A DNA stretch of 64,000 nucleotides, taken from contig NZ_JAPVLQ010000003.1 in the NCBI RefSeq assembly GCF_027158005.1, positions 186,001-250,000 of the forward strand, written 5' to 3'. Below, piece after piece: positions 1-8,635 of the stretch. Source of the DNA: Rhodococcus sp. H36-A4. Lineage in GTDB: Bacteria > Actinomycetota > Actinomycetes > Mycobacteriales > Mycobacteriaceae. Below the pieces are notes generated by a model, which was given only the letters and a program-made list of their open reading frames with translations, was not told the origin of the DNA and did no database searches. The translations under genes and the position numbers were made by a program. Position 1 is the stretch's first letter; each line of letters opens with the position of its first letter.

Positions 1-557
1 ACGCAGGTGCGCTGTGGGCGATGGGTATCCCGCTTCCCGTGTTGTGGGGGCTGTTGTCGTTCATCACGAACTACATTCCCAACATCGGCTTCGTTCTCGG
101 ACTGGTTCCGCCCGCCCTGTTGGCGCTGTTGCAGGGTGGGCCCACGCTGATGATCGCGGTGATCGTCGTCTACAGCGTCGTCAACGTAATCATCCAGTCG
201 ATCATTCAGCCGAAGTTCGTCGGTGACGCCGTGGGATTGTCGGTCACTCTGACCTTTCTCTCGCTCGTGTTCTGGTCCTGGGTTCTCGGTCCGCTCGGAG
301 CAGTCCTCGCCATCCCATTGACCTTGATGGCCAAGGCGCTGCTGGTGGACATCGATCCAGCAACCAGATGGGCGGACATTCTGATGTCCGGTGGTGACGG
401 CCCTGCCCCCGATGCGGCAGCGGAACCCACCGATCCTGAGGCTGCCGATTCCGCCAGTGAGGAGGATGTCGGTGGCGCCGCCGATTCGGATGGCGAGGAG
501 GACGCAGCTCTCGTGGCAGGATCGCCTCGTACGAATAAGGATCCGGCCGAGGAGTGA
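1..557 (+). CDS. AI-2E family transporter, C-terminal part (5' truncated)
   Basis: The reading frame is open from the first bases of the window, so the start lies upstream. The visible ~185 residues hold the conserved C-terminal core of the AI-2E/PerM family: a glycine/proline-rich stretch (WGLLSFITNYIPNIG), then LLALLQGG, and the segment around QSIIQPKFVGDAVGLSV, which lies between hydrophobic helices. An acidic, Ala/Pro-rich cytoplasmic tail of about 60 residues follows. Members are polytopic membrane proteins, some of which export signals or osmolytes; the substrate here cannot be told. The stop overlaps the neighbouring PH-domain gene region, which suggests co-transcription. Confidence 0.85.
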   Translation, partial: AGALWAMGIPLPVLWGLLSFITNYIPNIGFVLGLVPPALLALLQGGPTLMIAVIVVYSVVNVIIQSIIQPKFVGDAVGLSVTLTFLSLVFWSWVLGPLGAVLAIPLTLMAKALLVDIDPATRWADILMSGGDGPAPDAAAEPTDPEAADSASEEDVGGAADSDGEEDAALVAGSPRTNKDPAEE

Positions 558-562
558 GTCGT

Positions 563-1159
563 ATGGGGTACCCGGAAGATGCGTTGGCAGACGAGGAAGA
601 ACTGCTTCTGCATCATCACCCGCATTGGAAGATGCTGGTGTTGCCTGCGTTGTCATTCATCCTGGTCACCGCTGTCGCAGGTTTCCTGATCGGCCTGATT
701 TCGGTAAAGCTCGACGGCTCGAGTTCCACCGTCGCATCGATAGTCACTGCAGTTATGTGGGCGATCATCGTCGCTTGGCGGTGCATAGCCCCCCTCATCG
801 GCTGGAGATGCACGCACTTCATCGTCACCGACCGCCGAGTGCTCATCCGGCAGGGCGTCATCACCCACTCGGGAATCGACATCCCGATGGGCCGTATTTC
901 CAACGTCCAGTTTCGGCACGGACTGATCGATCGCATGCTGGGTACCGGAACCCTCATCATCGCCTCCGCGTCGGACGACCCGTTGGAATTCGACGACATT
1001 CCCCGCGTCCAGCGGGTACATTCGCTTCTCTACCAGCAGGTATTCGACGCGCTGGAGATTCGCCGGGACGACCGTCCGCGGATCGACGACGGAGAAGTCT
1101 CGTACGAGGATTCTCCGGACACGGCAAAAAGAGGATGGCGTGCGGGGAAACGCTGGTAA
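563..1159 (+). CDS. PH-domain membrane protein (bPH2/YdbS-like, Rv3278c-type)
   Basis: A protein of about 198 residues. Two hydrophobic helices (about residues 27-49 and 58-80) are followed by a bacterial PH-like domain with the typical HFIVTDRRVLIRQGVI and GRISNVQFRHGLIDRMLGTG segments. ATG 563 was chosen because GAGGAG lies 8 nt upstream; a GTG at 554 that overlaps the preceding stop has the same GGAG abutting it and fits less well. The function of this family is unknown; it sits in the membrane with the PH domain probably facing the cytoplasm. From memory it matches the M. tuberculosis gene beside gtrA and purK. Confidence 0.88.
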   Translation: MGYPEDALADEEELLLHHHPHWKMLVLPALSFILVTAVAGFLIGLISVKLDGSSSTVASIVTAVMWAIIVAWRCIAPLIGWRCTHFIVTDRRVLIRQGVITHSGIDIPMGRISNVQFRHGLIDRMLGTGTLIIASASDDPLEFDDIPRVQRVHSLLYQQVFDALEIRRDDRPRIDDGEVSYEDSPDTAKRGWRAGKRW

Positions 1160-1199
1160 ACGAAGCGTTCTCACAGAAACGAACCGTAGGGTTGCGCGG

Positions 1200-1880
1200 G
1201 TGACCGAAGTGCTGCTTGCAGAAGACGACGAAGCAATTGCTGCCCCGCTCTCGCGAGCCCTGGGGCGTGAGGGGTACACGGTGACGGTCGAGCAGACCGG
1301 GCCGGCTGCCCTTCAGCGGGCCCTCGACGGGAACTACGACCTGCTGATTCTCGACCTAGGCCTGCCGGGAATGGACGGCCTGGAAGTCTGTCGGCAAGTC
1401 CGCGCCAACAGCTCCGAACTTGCCGTCCTGATGTTGACGGCGCGGACGGACGAGGTGGACTTCGTGGTCGGGCTCGACGCCGGCGCCGATGATTACGTCG
1501 GTAAGCCGTTTCGACTCGCCGAGCTGATGGCCCGCGTCCGGGCACTGCTTCGGCGGCGCGGTCCCGGTGAGGACACCCCGATCGAGGTCGGCGGGATCAG
1601 GCTGGAGCCTGCCGCCAGGCGAGTGCTGGTGAACGGAACCGAGATCGCATTGGCGAACAAGGAATACGAACTGCTCAAAGTGCTCCTCGACCATGCTGGG
1701 CAAGTCGTTTCCCGCGAGACGATTCTCCGGGAGGTATGGGGCGACGCGGAACTCCGTGGATCCAAGACACTCGACATGCACATGTCATGGCTGCGCAGGA
1801 AGATCGGTGACGAGGGATCGGTTTCCGAGCGCCGCATCGCCACTGTGCGCGGAGTCGGGTTCCGGATCAACAGCGACTGA
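1200..1880 (+). CDS. OmpR-family response regulator
   Basis: About 226 residues: an N-terminal receiver (acidic pocket D9/D10, phospho-acceptor D52 in LILDLGLPGMDG, T80, K102) and a C-terminal winged-helix DNA-binding domain ending in VRGVGFRI. GTG 1200 was chosen because the receiver fold begins immediately (TEVLLAEDD); upstream in-frame codons to 1140 would add a non-conserved arginine-rich stretch. The partner kinase starts 3 bp after the stop, so they form one operon and one phosphorelay. The signal sensed is unknown. This pair lies between the PH gene and gtrA, where M. tuberculosis has none as far as I recall. Confidence 0.93.
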   Translation: MTEVLLAEDDEAIAAPLSRALGREGYTVTVEQTGPAALQRALDGNYDLLILDLGLPGMDGLEVCRQVRANSSELAVLMLTARTDEVDFVVGLDAGADDYVGKPFRLAELMARVRALLRRRGPGEDTPIEVGGIRLEPAARRVLVNGTEIALANKEYELLKVLLDHAGQVVSRETILREVWGDAELRGSKTLDMHMSWLRRKIGDEGSVSERRIATVRGVGFRINSD

Positions 1881-1883
1881 TCG

Positions 1884-3209
1884 ATGCGCCGTCGCATACT
1901 GCAATCCATCCTTGCCGTCGTCCTGCTGACCGCTCTACTGCTTGGTCTGCCCCTTGTGTACACCGCCTGGCTATGGGTGGAGGATTTCACTCGCGACGAC
2001 CTTCAACGTCGGCTCGATCGGATGGCATCGGAAATCCTGTCGCAAGAGGGAGAGCGAGGCATCGTGGAGGGTGTCCTCGACATAGGCTCGCTCAGGTTGG
2101 CCGTACCGGAAGGTGGACGTCTCGTCGTGGTGTTTCCGACACCGCAAGATGCCGCGTCGAGGGTGGACATCGGTGAAAGCTTCGTGCCCGCCCCGTTGGT
2201 GGAATCGCTGTCGATGGGAACTGCGGGATCGCTACGGCTCGAAGTGCCGTCTCACGATATGAGAACCTTGCAGAAACAAGCTGTCGGTGCGGTCGCTCTC
2301 GTGGTGTTGGCCTCGATTCTCATCGGGACTGCGGTGGCCGTCTTGACCGCCAACCGGCTGGCCGATCCGCTCCGCGACGTCGCACGACGAGCGCAGCGAC
2401 TCGCCGACGGAGACTTTCGTCCCGATCCGCGACGGCATGGAATCGCCGAGCTCGATCGGGTCTCGGAAGTTCTCGATTCGGCGACGGTCGAGATCGCGGG
2501 CCGACTGCAACGCGAGCATGCGCTGGTCGCCGACGTATCGCACCAGTTGCGCAGTCGACTGACGGCCGTCCGACTTCGGCTCGACGAATTGTCGACGCAT
2601 CCCGATCCCGACGTAGTTGCCGAAGCAGATGAAGCAATGGCACAGGTGGACCGGTTGACCCTGGCGATCGACGAGTTGGTGCGCTCGTCCCGTAGCGACG
2701 GGGCGGCAGGTGCCGAGGACGTAGCTGTCATCGCGGAGCTCAGCGGGGTCGTCGGGGAGTGGCAACGAAACTTCGAGGATGCGGGCCGAACACTGGAGCT
2801 CGAGGGTGGGCCGGGACTCAAAGCGTCGGTGACGGGTTCGAGATTGCGTGAGGCCGTGGCGGTCTTGGTCGACAACGCTCTCTCGCACGGCGGCGGAAAG
2901 TGCACGGTGGCAGTGCGACTGATTCCTGCGCTCGACACGGCCGAGCGACGGCGCGAGCCACTGGTATGCATCGAGGTTTCGGACGAGGGCAGCGGCGTCA
3001 GCAACGAGTTGGCTCCGCACATATTCGATCGAGGGTTCTCCGGCGCCGGATCGACCGGCGTGGGTCTCGCTCTCGCCCGAGCACTCGTCGAGGCGGACGG
3101 TGGGAGGCTCGAACTGCAACGACGCAAGCCTGCTTTGTTCTCGGTATTTCTGCCTGCGTCACGCGAAGAAGCCGGTACCCCTTCTCCACGGGCTCGAGAG
3201 CCACGCTGA
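1884..3209 (+). CDS. Sensor histidine kinase, partner of the preceding regulator
   Basis: A 441-residue membrane kinase. It has TM1 (about 8-30), an extracytoplasmic sensor of about 100 residues, TM2 (about 135-157), HAMP, an H-box with H220 in DVSHQLRSRLTAV, an N-box around LVDNALSHGG, and ATP-lid glycine motifs DEGSGV and GSTGVGLALA. The H-box lacks the proline usual in [12 protein letters not shown] kinases, but phospho-acceptor, Asn and Gly motifs are intact, so it should be active. The sensor domain shows no recognised fold. It converges on gtrA with a 12-bp gap. Confidence 0.92.
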   Translation: MRRRILQSILAVVLLTALLLGLPLVYTAWLWVEDFTRDDLQRRLDRMASEILSQEGERGIVEGVLDIGSLRLAVPEGGRLVVVFPTPQDAASRVDIGESFVPAPLVESLSMGTAGSLRLEVPSHDMRTLQKQAVGAVALVVLASILIGTAVAVLTANRLADPLRDVARRAQRLADGDFRPDPRRHGIAELDRVSEVLDSATVEIAGRLQREHALVADVSHQLRSRLTAVRLRLDELSTHPDPDVVAEADEAMAQVDRLTLAIDELVRSSRSDGAAGAEDVAVIAELSGVVGEWQRNFEDAGRTLELEGGPGLKASVTGSRLREAVAVLVDNALSHGGGKCTVAVRLIPALDTAERRREPLVCIEVSDEGSGVSNELAPHIFDRGFSGAGSTGVGLALARALVEADGGRLELQRRKPALFSVFLPASREEAGTPSPRAREPR

Positions 3210-3221
3210 GCACGCAGAAGG

Positions 3222-3785
3222 TCAGCTGTGGCCGAGTTGCTCCTCTGCAGCTTCTGCGGGCGTCGGATCGTAATCGGTCGAGCCTGCCGCAGCGCCCCGC
3301 GCGTTTTCGTCGGGGAACGCGAACTTTCGTAGCGCCCAGAACCTGAATGCCATCTGTAGAAGATTGCCGATGATGTAGTTCAGGACGAAGTCGAGAACCA
3401 ACACCATCGTCAGGCTGTTGTGCCCTTCGCGGATGTCGAACAAATTGTTCGCCACCCACAGCGGGGCAGCCGCCAGAACGACACCGATTCCGCTGATCGT
3501 GAAGAACAGCAAAGCCTCGTGATGGCGCTCGCGGCCACCACGATTCTTGAAGGCCCACTCACGGTTGAGGATGTAGCTCAAAATGGTGGCCATGACGCCC
3601 GAGATGATCTTCGCGACGACAGGCTTGGGCTCGAGGATGGTCAGACTGAGCGAATAGAAAATCACCAGGTCGAACACCATCGTGGTCCCACCGACGATTG
3701 CAAATTTGATCAGCTCGGTATGACGAATCGCCAGTACCCGTAGCGGACCGGGAAGGCGATGAATCAAACTGTCGATCGAGGGCAC
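3222..3785 (-). CDS. GtrA family membrane protein
   Basis: 187 residues with four hydrophobic helices, containing the GtrA-family pattern: KFAIVGGTTMVFDLVIF in helix 1, SYILNREWAFKNRG between helices 2 and 3, and a C-terminal FRFWALRKFAF. GtrA proteins are thought to flip or assist polyprenyl-phosphate-linked sugars across the membrane; in mycolata some act in arabinan assembly. The tail after the last helix is acidic. It is transcribed away from purK across a 207-bp gap that contains four 22-bp tandem repeats. Confidence 0.9.
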   Translation of the reverse strand: MPSIDSLIHRLPGPLRVLAIRHTELIKFAIVGGTTMVFDLVIFYSLSLTILEPKPVVAKIISGVMATILSYILNREWAFKNRGGRERHHEALLFFTISGIGVVLAAAPLWVANNLFDIREGHNSLTMVLVLDFVLNYIIGNLLQMAFRFWALRKFAFPDENARGAAAGSTDYDPTPAEAAEEQLGHS

Positions 3786-3844
3786 AACGAAGGAGTCTAC
3801 GAAACGAGGTGCCCGATCGACTAACCGGCGCGCAGATCATCAGT

Positions 3845-3932
3845 GATTTCTCAGTGAAGGAAGTGGGATTTCTCAGTGAAGGAAGTGGGATTTCTCAGTG
3901 AAGTAAATGGGACTTCTCAATAAAGAAATTGG
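3845..3932. repeat. Four tandem 22-bp direct repeats in the gtrA/purK gap
   Basis: Units lie at 3845-3866, 3867-3888, 3889-3910 and 3911-3932. Units 1 and 2 are identical, unit 3 differs at two positions and unit 4 is more diverged, so copies decay toward purK. Each unit contains the core TTCTCAGTGAAG or a variant. The array is AT-richer than its surroundings and sits about 60 bp upstream of the purK start and 60 bp upstream of the gtrA start. It could be a cooperative regulator-binding array or a neutral minisatellite. Confidence 0.9.
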
Positions 3933-3992
3933 ACATGACGCTCGAATCCATTCCTGGCTAGAGGGGTCTGCTGGCGGTGGAATCTGTCTCGC

Positions 3993-5261
3993 ATGACACG
4001 ATATGAAGCCGTGACAGGTCTATCTCCGCGCCCCACCACCCCCCGTAGCTCGTCCACCGGAATGCCGGTAGTGGCGATGATCGGCGGAGGCCAGTTGGCG
4101 CGAATGACGCATCAAGCCGCAATTGCACTCGGCCAAACCCTACGAGTCCTCTCCGCAGGTTCCGATGAGCCGGCCGCGCAGGTCAGCGCCGATGTCGTAC
4201 TCGGACACCACGACGACCTGAACGCCCTCCGCACGGTCGCTACGGGATCCAACGTCGTCACGTTCGACCACGAGCAAGTCCCGACCGAGCATCTCGAAGT
4301 CCTCGTGTCCGAAGGGGTCAACATACAGCCACCGCCGTCGGCCCTGATCTACGCGCAGGACAAACTGAAGATGCGTCGGAAACTGGAAGAGCTCGGGATC
4401 CCGATCCCGAAATTCGCCGAGGTCACCTGGGTGGGAGACGTCACAGCTTTCGGAGACACCCACGGGTGGCCGGTGGTCGTCAAATCCATCCGTGGTGGAT
4501 ACGACGGACGTGGTGTGTGGATGCCGAAGGATGCGGACGAGGCAGAGGACATCGTGGCGCGTCAGCTCGATCTCGGCGTCGCACTGATGGTCGAGGAGAA
4601 GGTCGAACTGCGGCGCGAGCTCTCCGCCATGGTCGGGAGGTCTCCGTTCGGACAGGGTGCGGCGTGGCCCGTAGTCGAAACGGTGCAGCGCGACGGGCAA
4701 TGCGCGGTGGTCATCGCACCGGCGGGCTCGCTCGACGACGATGTGGCGATCGACGCGGAAAGAATGGCGTTGGGGCTTGCCGCCGAGCTCGGAGTCGTCG
4801 GCGCAATGGCGGTCGAGCTGTTCGAGACCGTCGACGGCGCCATCCTTGTGAACGAACTCGCGATGCGTCCGCACAACTCCGGGCATTGGAGCATGGACGG
4901 ATGCAGAACTTCGCAGTTCGAGCAGCATGTTCGCGCGGTACTCGACTACCCACTGGGTGATACGACGCCGTTGGCGCCGGTCACGGTCATGGCCAATATC
5001 CTCGGAGCATCAGAGGCCCCGACTATGACGATGGACGAACGGCTTCATCATCTCTTCGCGCGGATGCCGGACGCCAAGGTTCATCTCTACGGCAAGGGCG
5101 AGCGCGAAGCCCGCAAGATCGGCCATGTCAACGTACTCGGAGCACCGAACGGGCAAGCATCGGACGAGGCGTACGTGGCCGCTGTCCGGGAGAAAGCAGA
5201 ACGCGCGGCACATTGGATGTCGCACGCAGAATGGACCGACGGATGGGACCCGCACCAATGA
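3993..5261 (+). CDS. purK: N5-carboxyaminoimidazole ribonucleotide synthase PurK
   Basis: 422 residues, ATP-grasp enzyme. It converts AIR, ATP and bicarbonate to N5-CAIR in purine synthesis. Visible signatures are the N-terminal IGGGQLARM, the FDHEQVP segment, the ATP-binding [15 protein letters not shown], and the metal/substrate site [17 protein letters not shown]. The start is uncertain: ATG 3993 gives about 30 non-conserved residues before the glycine loop, and GTG 4011 or ATG 4062 are alternatives. purE overlaps the stop codon by four bases, so the two products, which act in sequence, are co-translated. Confidence 0.96.
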   Translation: MTRYEAVTGLSPRPTTPRSSSTGMPVVAMIGGGQLARMTHQAAIALGQTLRVLSAGSDEPAAQVSADVVLGHHDDLNALRTVATGSNVVTFDHEQVPTEHLEVLVSEGVNIQPPPSALIYAQDKLKMRRKLEELGIPIPKFAEVTWVGDVTAFGDTHGWPVVVKSIRGGYDGRGVWMPKDADEAEDIVARQLDLGVALMVEEKVELRRELSAMVGRSPFGQGAAWPVVETVQRDGQCAVVIAPAGSLDDDVAIDAERMALGLAAELGVVGAMAVELFETVDGAILVNELAMRPHNSGHWSMDGCRTSQFEQHVRAVLDYPLGDTTPLAPVTVMANILGASEAPTMTMDERLHHLFARMPDAKVHLYGKGEREARKIGHVNVLGAPNGQASDEAYVAAVREKAERAAHWMSHAEWTDGWDPHQ

Positions 5262-5767
5262 CCGAACCACTGGGCCCTCAGGTCGGCCTCATCATGGGCA
5301 GCGATTCCGACTGGCCGACGATGGAGGCCGCGGCGGACGCATTGGCCGAATTCGGGATTCGCTTCGAGGTCGGTGTCGTCTCGGCGCACCGCACACCCAA
5401 GCGCATGCTCGACTATGCGACGAGCGCGGCCGAGCGGGGGCTCAGCGTGATCATCGCCGGAGCCGGTGGAGCAGCTCATCTGCCAGGTATGGTCGCTTCG
5501 GCTACGCCGCTGCCGGTCATCGGTGTACCTGTGCCCTTGAAGTACTTGGACGGTATGGATTCACTGCTGTCGATCGTGCAGATGCCCGCTGGGATACCGG
5601 TTGCCACGGTGTCGATCGGTGGCGCCCGCAACGCAGGACTCCTCGCGGCTCGCATTCTGGGCGCCTCGGACCCCGAGCTGCGGTCGCGAATCGAGAAGTT
5701 CCAACAAGACCTCGAGTCAATGGTGCTCGACAAGGACGCGGCACTGCGCGCCAAACTCCTCGGGTAA
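5258..5767 (+). CDS. purE: 5-(carboxyamino)imidazole ribonucleotide mutase PurE
   Basis: 169 residues, class I PurE, which rearranges N5-CAIR made by PurK into CAIR. Diagnostic motifs are [13 protein letters not shown] near the start, [10 protein letters not shown], and [15 protein letters not shown]. The start was set at ATG 5258 because it overlaps the purK stop as ATGA and the glycine motif follows directly; an earlier in-frame ATG at 5213 would only read through purK. Its stop TAA shares its last base with the start of the next gene. Confidence 0.96.
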   Translation: MTEPLGPQVGLIMGSDSDWPTMEAAADALAEFGIRFEVGVVSAHRTPKRMLDYATSAAERGLSVIIAGAGGAAHLPGMVASATPLPVIGVPVPLKYLDGMDSLLSIVQMPAGIPVATVSIGGARNAGLLAARILGASDPELRSRIEKFQQDLESMVLDKDAALRAKLLG

Positions 5768-6162
5768 TGCGTTTCGCGCCGGTGTCCGCATTGTCGATCC
5801 AGCGGCCGGACACTCGCACTCGGGGGCGCGCGGTATCCGTCGTCACCTACCTTGCGCTCGTCTACGCGACGTTGTGGCGGGCCGAAATCGTCTTCGACGA
5901 CGAGTATCGGCTCTTCATCTGTCGGGGAATGCGTGCAGGCTTCGGTCGCGGCGGCACGACCATCGGTGCCGCTTACCTCACCCGCGCCAACATCTCGCGC
6001 AGTGTTCTGCGCCATGAGGCGGTGCACGCAGATCAGTGGGCTCGATACGGGCCACTGTTCGCGGTTCGCTATCTGGTGGAGGAACTACGGAATCCGGGTG
6101 CGAAGAATCGTTTCGAGATCGAAGCAGGCCTCGACGACGGTGGATACGTCGGCAGGTCCTAA
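5767..6162 (+). CDS. Small uncharacterised HEXXH protein downstream of purE
   Basis: 131 residues, starting at an ATG whose A is the last base of the purE stop, so it is translationally coupled to purE. It holds one hydrophobic stretch near the N-terminus (about 23-36), a GFGRGGTTIGAAYLT segment, and a zinc-binding-type motif HEAVH at residues 83-87, followed about 30 residues later by FEIEAG, which could supply a third ligand. This layout resembles gluzincin-like minimal metallopeptidases, but no catalytic function is established. No signal peptide is obvious. The role beside purine genes is unknown. Confidence 0.82.
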   Translation: MRFAPVSALSIQRPDTRTRGRAVSVVTYLALVYATLWRAEIVFDDEYRLFICRGMRAGFGRGGTTIGAAYLTRANISRSVLRHEAVHADQWARYGPLFAVRYLVEELRNPGAKNRFEIEAGLDDGGYVGRS

Positions 6163-6866
6163 CCGAGCGTCTTGGTGACCTTTTCGGTAGTGCAGCGACG
6201 GTCTGTCTTCGTCTCGTCTGGGTTGTTCACTTGCACGAGCGAGCTGCCGGAAACCAAAACCGACAGTAGTCCGTCGATCAATTCCTCGGTCGTACCCCAT
6301 GGCAACGACGAGAGCACGCGGTCTCCGGTGTCCAACGAATGTGCCTGGGCTCGGCTGCGTGCCTCCGCCAAAACTTCCTCGACCGATCGTCCGTCGAGAG
6401 CAGCGCCAGCGCCAGTCGGCCGAAATTGGTCTCCGTGCACGCGTACCGAGGTTGCGTAGTCGGTCACTCCGATAGGAAGATCGGGAACCGGTTTGCCGAA
6501 CGCGTCGAGCGAGAGGGCAAGTATTTCGGGTATGTCGCCGGCCTCGTCGATTCGAGAACCGTGCACGAGTGCCAGCTCTGCCGTGTCGTCTGCGGTGAGG
6601 ACGACCTCTGCACCTGCCCACCACGCACCGAGCAGGACGGCCGCGCTCTGCCAGTGGGCGGGTAGTAGAACACTGACTTTGGCACCCGGTGCGAGACCGA
6701 ACTCGTCGCACAACAGGTTGGCGGTCTTCGCAGCCCAATTGGCGAGCGTGATCGTCGATACCTCGACCCGTTCACCCGTCTCGTCGTCGTAATACGTCAC
6801 CCGTGGACCGGCGGGATCGGTCGCGAGTATCGGATCGAGCAGTTCCTGCGTCAACGTTGAGGCCAC
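6159..6866 (-). CDS. TIGR03089 family protein (truncated acyl-adenylate-enzyme-like)
   Basis: 235 residues matching the actinobacterial TIGR03089 family (Rv3268-like). It resembles the N-terminal part of AMP-binding acyl-CoA synthetases: TYYDDETGERVEVS, then LANWAAKTANLL, then a helix pair AVLLGAWWAGAEVVLT. The P-loop-like and AMP-binding C-terminal motifs are absent, so it cannot be a complete ligase. The 3' end overlaps the convergent HEXXH gene by four bases. It lies 20 bp downstream of the LCP gene on the same strand and is probably in its operon. Confidence 0.85.
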   Translation of the reverse strand: MASTLTQELLDPILATDPAGPRVTYYDDETGERVEVSTITLANWAAKTANLLCDEFGLAPGAKVSVLLPAHWQSAAVLLGAWWAGAEVVLTADDTAELALVHGSRIDEAGDIPEILALSLDAFGKPVPDLPIGVTDYATSVRVHGDQFRPTGAGAALDGRSVEEVLAEARSRAQAHSLDTGDRVLSSLPWGTTEELIDGLLSVLVSGSSLVQVNNPDETKTDRRCTTEKVTKTLG

Positions 6867-6886
6867 AGGCGCAACCCTAGCGGAGC

Positions 6887-8524
6887 TCAGTTGACGCAGG
6901 CAGGGCCCGCCGAGCCTGCGTCGATCGGCGGTGCAGGTGATTCGCCTGCACTGCTCGCGGCCGTACCGTTGGTAGTTGGGGATGCGGTCGTCGGTGATGC
7001 GGTTCTGCCGTCGGCCCCGGGGCCGGAGTAGTCGGAGGCCAGCACCACCCGAACGGTGTCGCGCGGCAGTGTGTCGTCGGAGGCCACTTCGAGCCCGCCG
7101 AGAGCAGTTGCCACCGACCTCGCTGCATCACTATCCGGATCTGCCGCCTGAATCGTCGTGGCGGAGACCGAGGATCCCTCGTAGTTTCCGACCGAGCCGC
7201 TCGTGTATCCGAGCGATCCGAGCGACGCTGCCACACCGTTCGCGAGTCCGTCGATTCCGCTGTCGTTGGCGACGTCCACCGTGACCGAAGACGGGTCGAC
7301 GGTGGGAGTGTCGGTCGCCGGTGCAGAGTCCTGGTCGTCGACGGATCCGTCGACAAGCCTCTCGACGTAGGTCTTCACCGCATCGGGATCGACCTCGACA
7401 ATCGATTCGCCGTAATCGGTTACACCGTTGATGTCGACGGCGGGGATGGTCTCGAACTTGACCTTACCGCCGGCGAGATCCTGCAAACGGGTCGCGAATT
7501 GGAGTATGTCCCAATCGGAATCAAGAACAACTGAACGTTGGACCGCGGAGCTGAGCTGACTCAACTTGCTGGGGTTGCTCAACGTTTTCGCGCTCAGCAC
7601 ACTCCGCACGAGTGATGCCATGAATACCTGCTGACGCACGATTCGGTCGAGGTCGCCACGCGGAAGATCGTGTCGCTGCCGGACGAAACTCAACGCGTCG
7701 GCACCGGACAGTGTCTGCTCGCCGCCGGGGAAGTTCGCTCCGGACAGCGGCTCGTCCACAGGGGCATTGAGGCATACGTTCACGCCGCCGACAGCATCGG
7801 TCAGCAGTACGAAACCGAGCAGACCCACCTCGGCGTAGTGATCCACGGTGACCCCTGTCAGATCGGCCACCGATTCGATGAGCGCCTCGCGTCCGGCTTC
7901 GGTCGACTGTGAGTCCGCGTCCGTGTCGGACACACCCTGTTCGACGAGTTCGAGGCGCTTGTTCTCCTTCGTTGCGCCGTAGGCCGCGTTGATCTTGGAC
8001 TTTCCGAGTCCCGGAACCGCGACGTACGCATCACGGGGTATCGAGATCGCCGTTGCCGAAGAACCGTCGTTCGGTACGCGAATGAGCACGATCGTGTCGG
8101 TGTTCGATGCCACCTCGTCACCGGCGCGCAGTGAATCGAGCTCGCTTTGCGTCAGCGCATTGCCGTGCGCGTCGGTGCGGCTGTCGGTGCCGACCATGAG
8201 GATGTCCACTGCGCCGTCGGATCCACCACCCAAACCGAGGCCACCTGCAGTAGCGATGTTCGAGCGAAGGTCGTCGACGCTTCGCCATGCGAAACCTGTC
8301 ACGACCAGCACGAGAACGGACATGGCCGCGATCAGCATCCGAGGAATGCCTGGCCTGTCGGCCGGTAGTCCGTTTCCAGGTTTGCCGCCGGCACTCTCGT
8401 CCTCGCTGAGGCGGTCGTTGCGGTGTGGCGCCCGAGTGCGCCCCCGGGCAGGGCGTTGCCCAGGGTCGCGACGGCGCGCCGAGGACCGCCGCGCGCCTCG
8501 CGATCCGTCAGACTCTCGTTGCAC
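6887..8524 (-). CDS. LytR-CpsA-Psr (LCP) family cell-wall ligase
   Basis: 545 residues: an arginine-rich cytoplasmic N-terminus, one TM helix (about 63-82), the LCP catalytic domain (from VDILMVGTDSR, through ISIPRDAYVAVPG, to LSGADALSFVRQRHDLPRGD) and a C-terminal LytR_C domain, then a Thr/Ser/Pro-rich tail. LCP enzymes transfer lipid-linked polymers to peptidoglycan; in mycobacteria the Lcp1 orthologue (Rv3267) attaches arabinogalactan. The conserved Asp and Arg residues are present. It starts at GTG 8524 and diverges from rmlD, which makes the linker rhamnose donor, fitting this role. Confidence 0.93.
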   Translation of the reverse strand: MQRESDGSRGARRSSARRRDPGQRPARGRTRAPHRNDRLSEDESAGGKPGNGLPADRPGIPRMLIAAMSVLVLVVTGFAWRSVDDLRSNIATAGGLGLGGGSDGAVDILMVGTDSRTDAHGNALTQSELDSLRAGDEVASNTDTIVLIRVPNDGSSATAISIPRDAYVAVPGLGKSKINAAYGATKENKRLELVEQGVSDTDADSQSTEAGREALIESVADLTGVTVDHYAEVGLLGFVLLTDAVGGVNVCLNAPVDEPLSGANFPGGEQTLSGADALSFVRQRHDLPRGDLDRIVRQQVFMASLVRSVLSAKTLSNPSKLSQLSSAVQRSVVLDSDWDILQFATRLQDLAGGKVKFETIPAVDINGVTDYGESIVEVDPDAVKTYVERLVDGSVDDQDSAPATDTPTVDPSSVTVDVANDSGIDGLANGVAASLGSLGYTSGSVGNYEGSSVSATTIQAADPDSDAARSVATALGGLEVASDDTLPRDTVRVVLASDYSGPGADGRTASPTTASPTTNGTAASSAGESPAPPIDAGSAGPACVN

Positions 8525-8635
8525 CTGGTGACCTCTCCACTCTTGTTCTACGCATTTCTCGCCCCGACCAGTCAGGTTACTTGTGAAGTGTCACCGTCTC
8601 GCTCAAGCAAGGGCGGCGTGCCACACTTTGCAACT

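Noticed and set aside
5125-5766. Long upstream extension of the HEXXH protein
   Set aside because: It overlaps purK and purE; the ATG coupled to the purE stop is the natural start.
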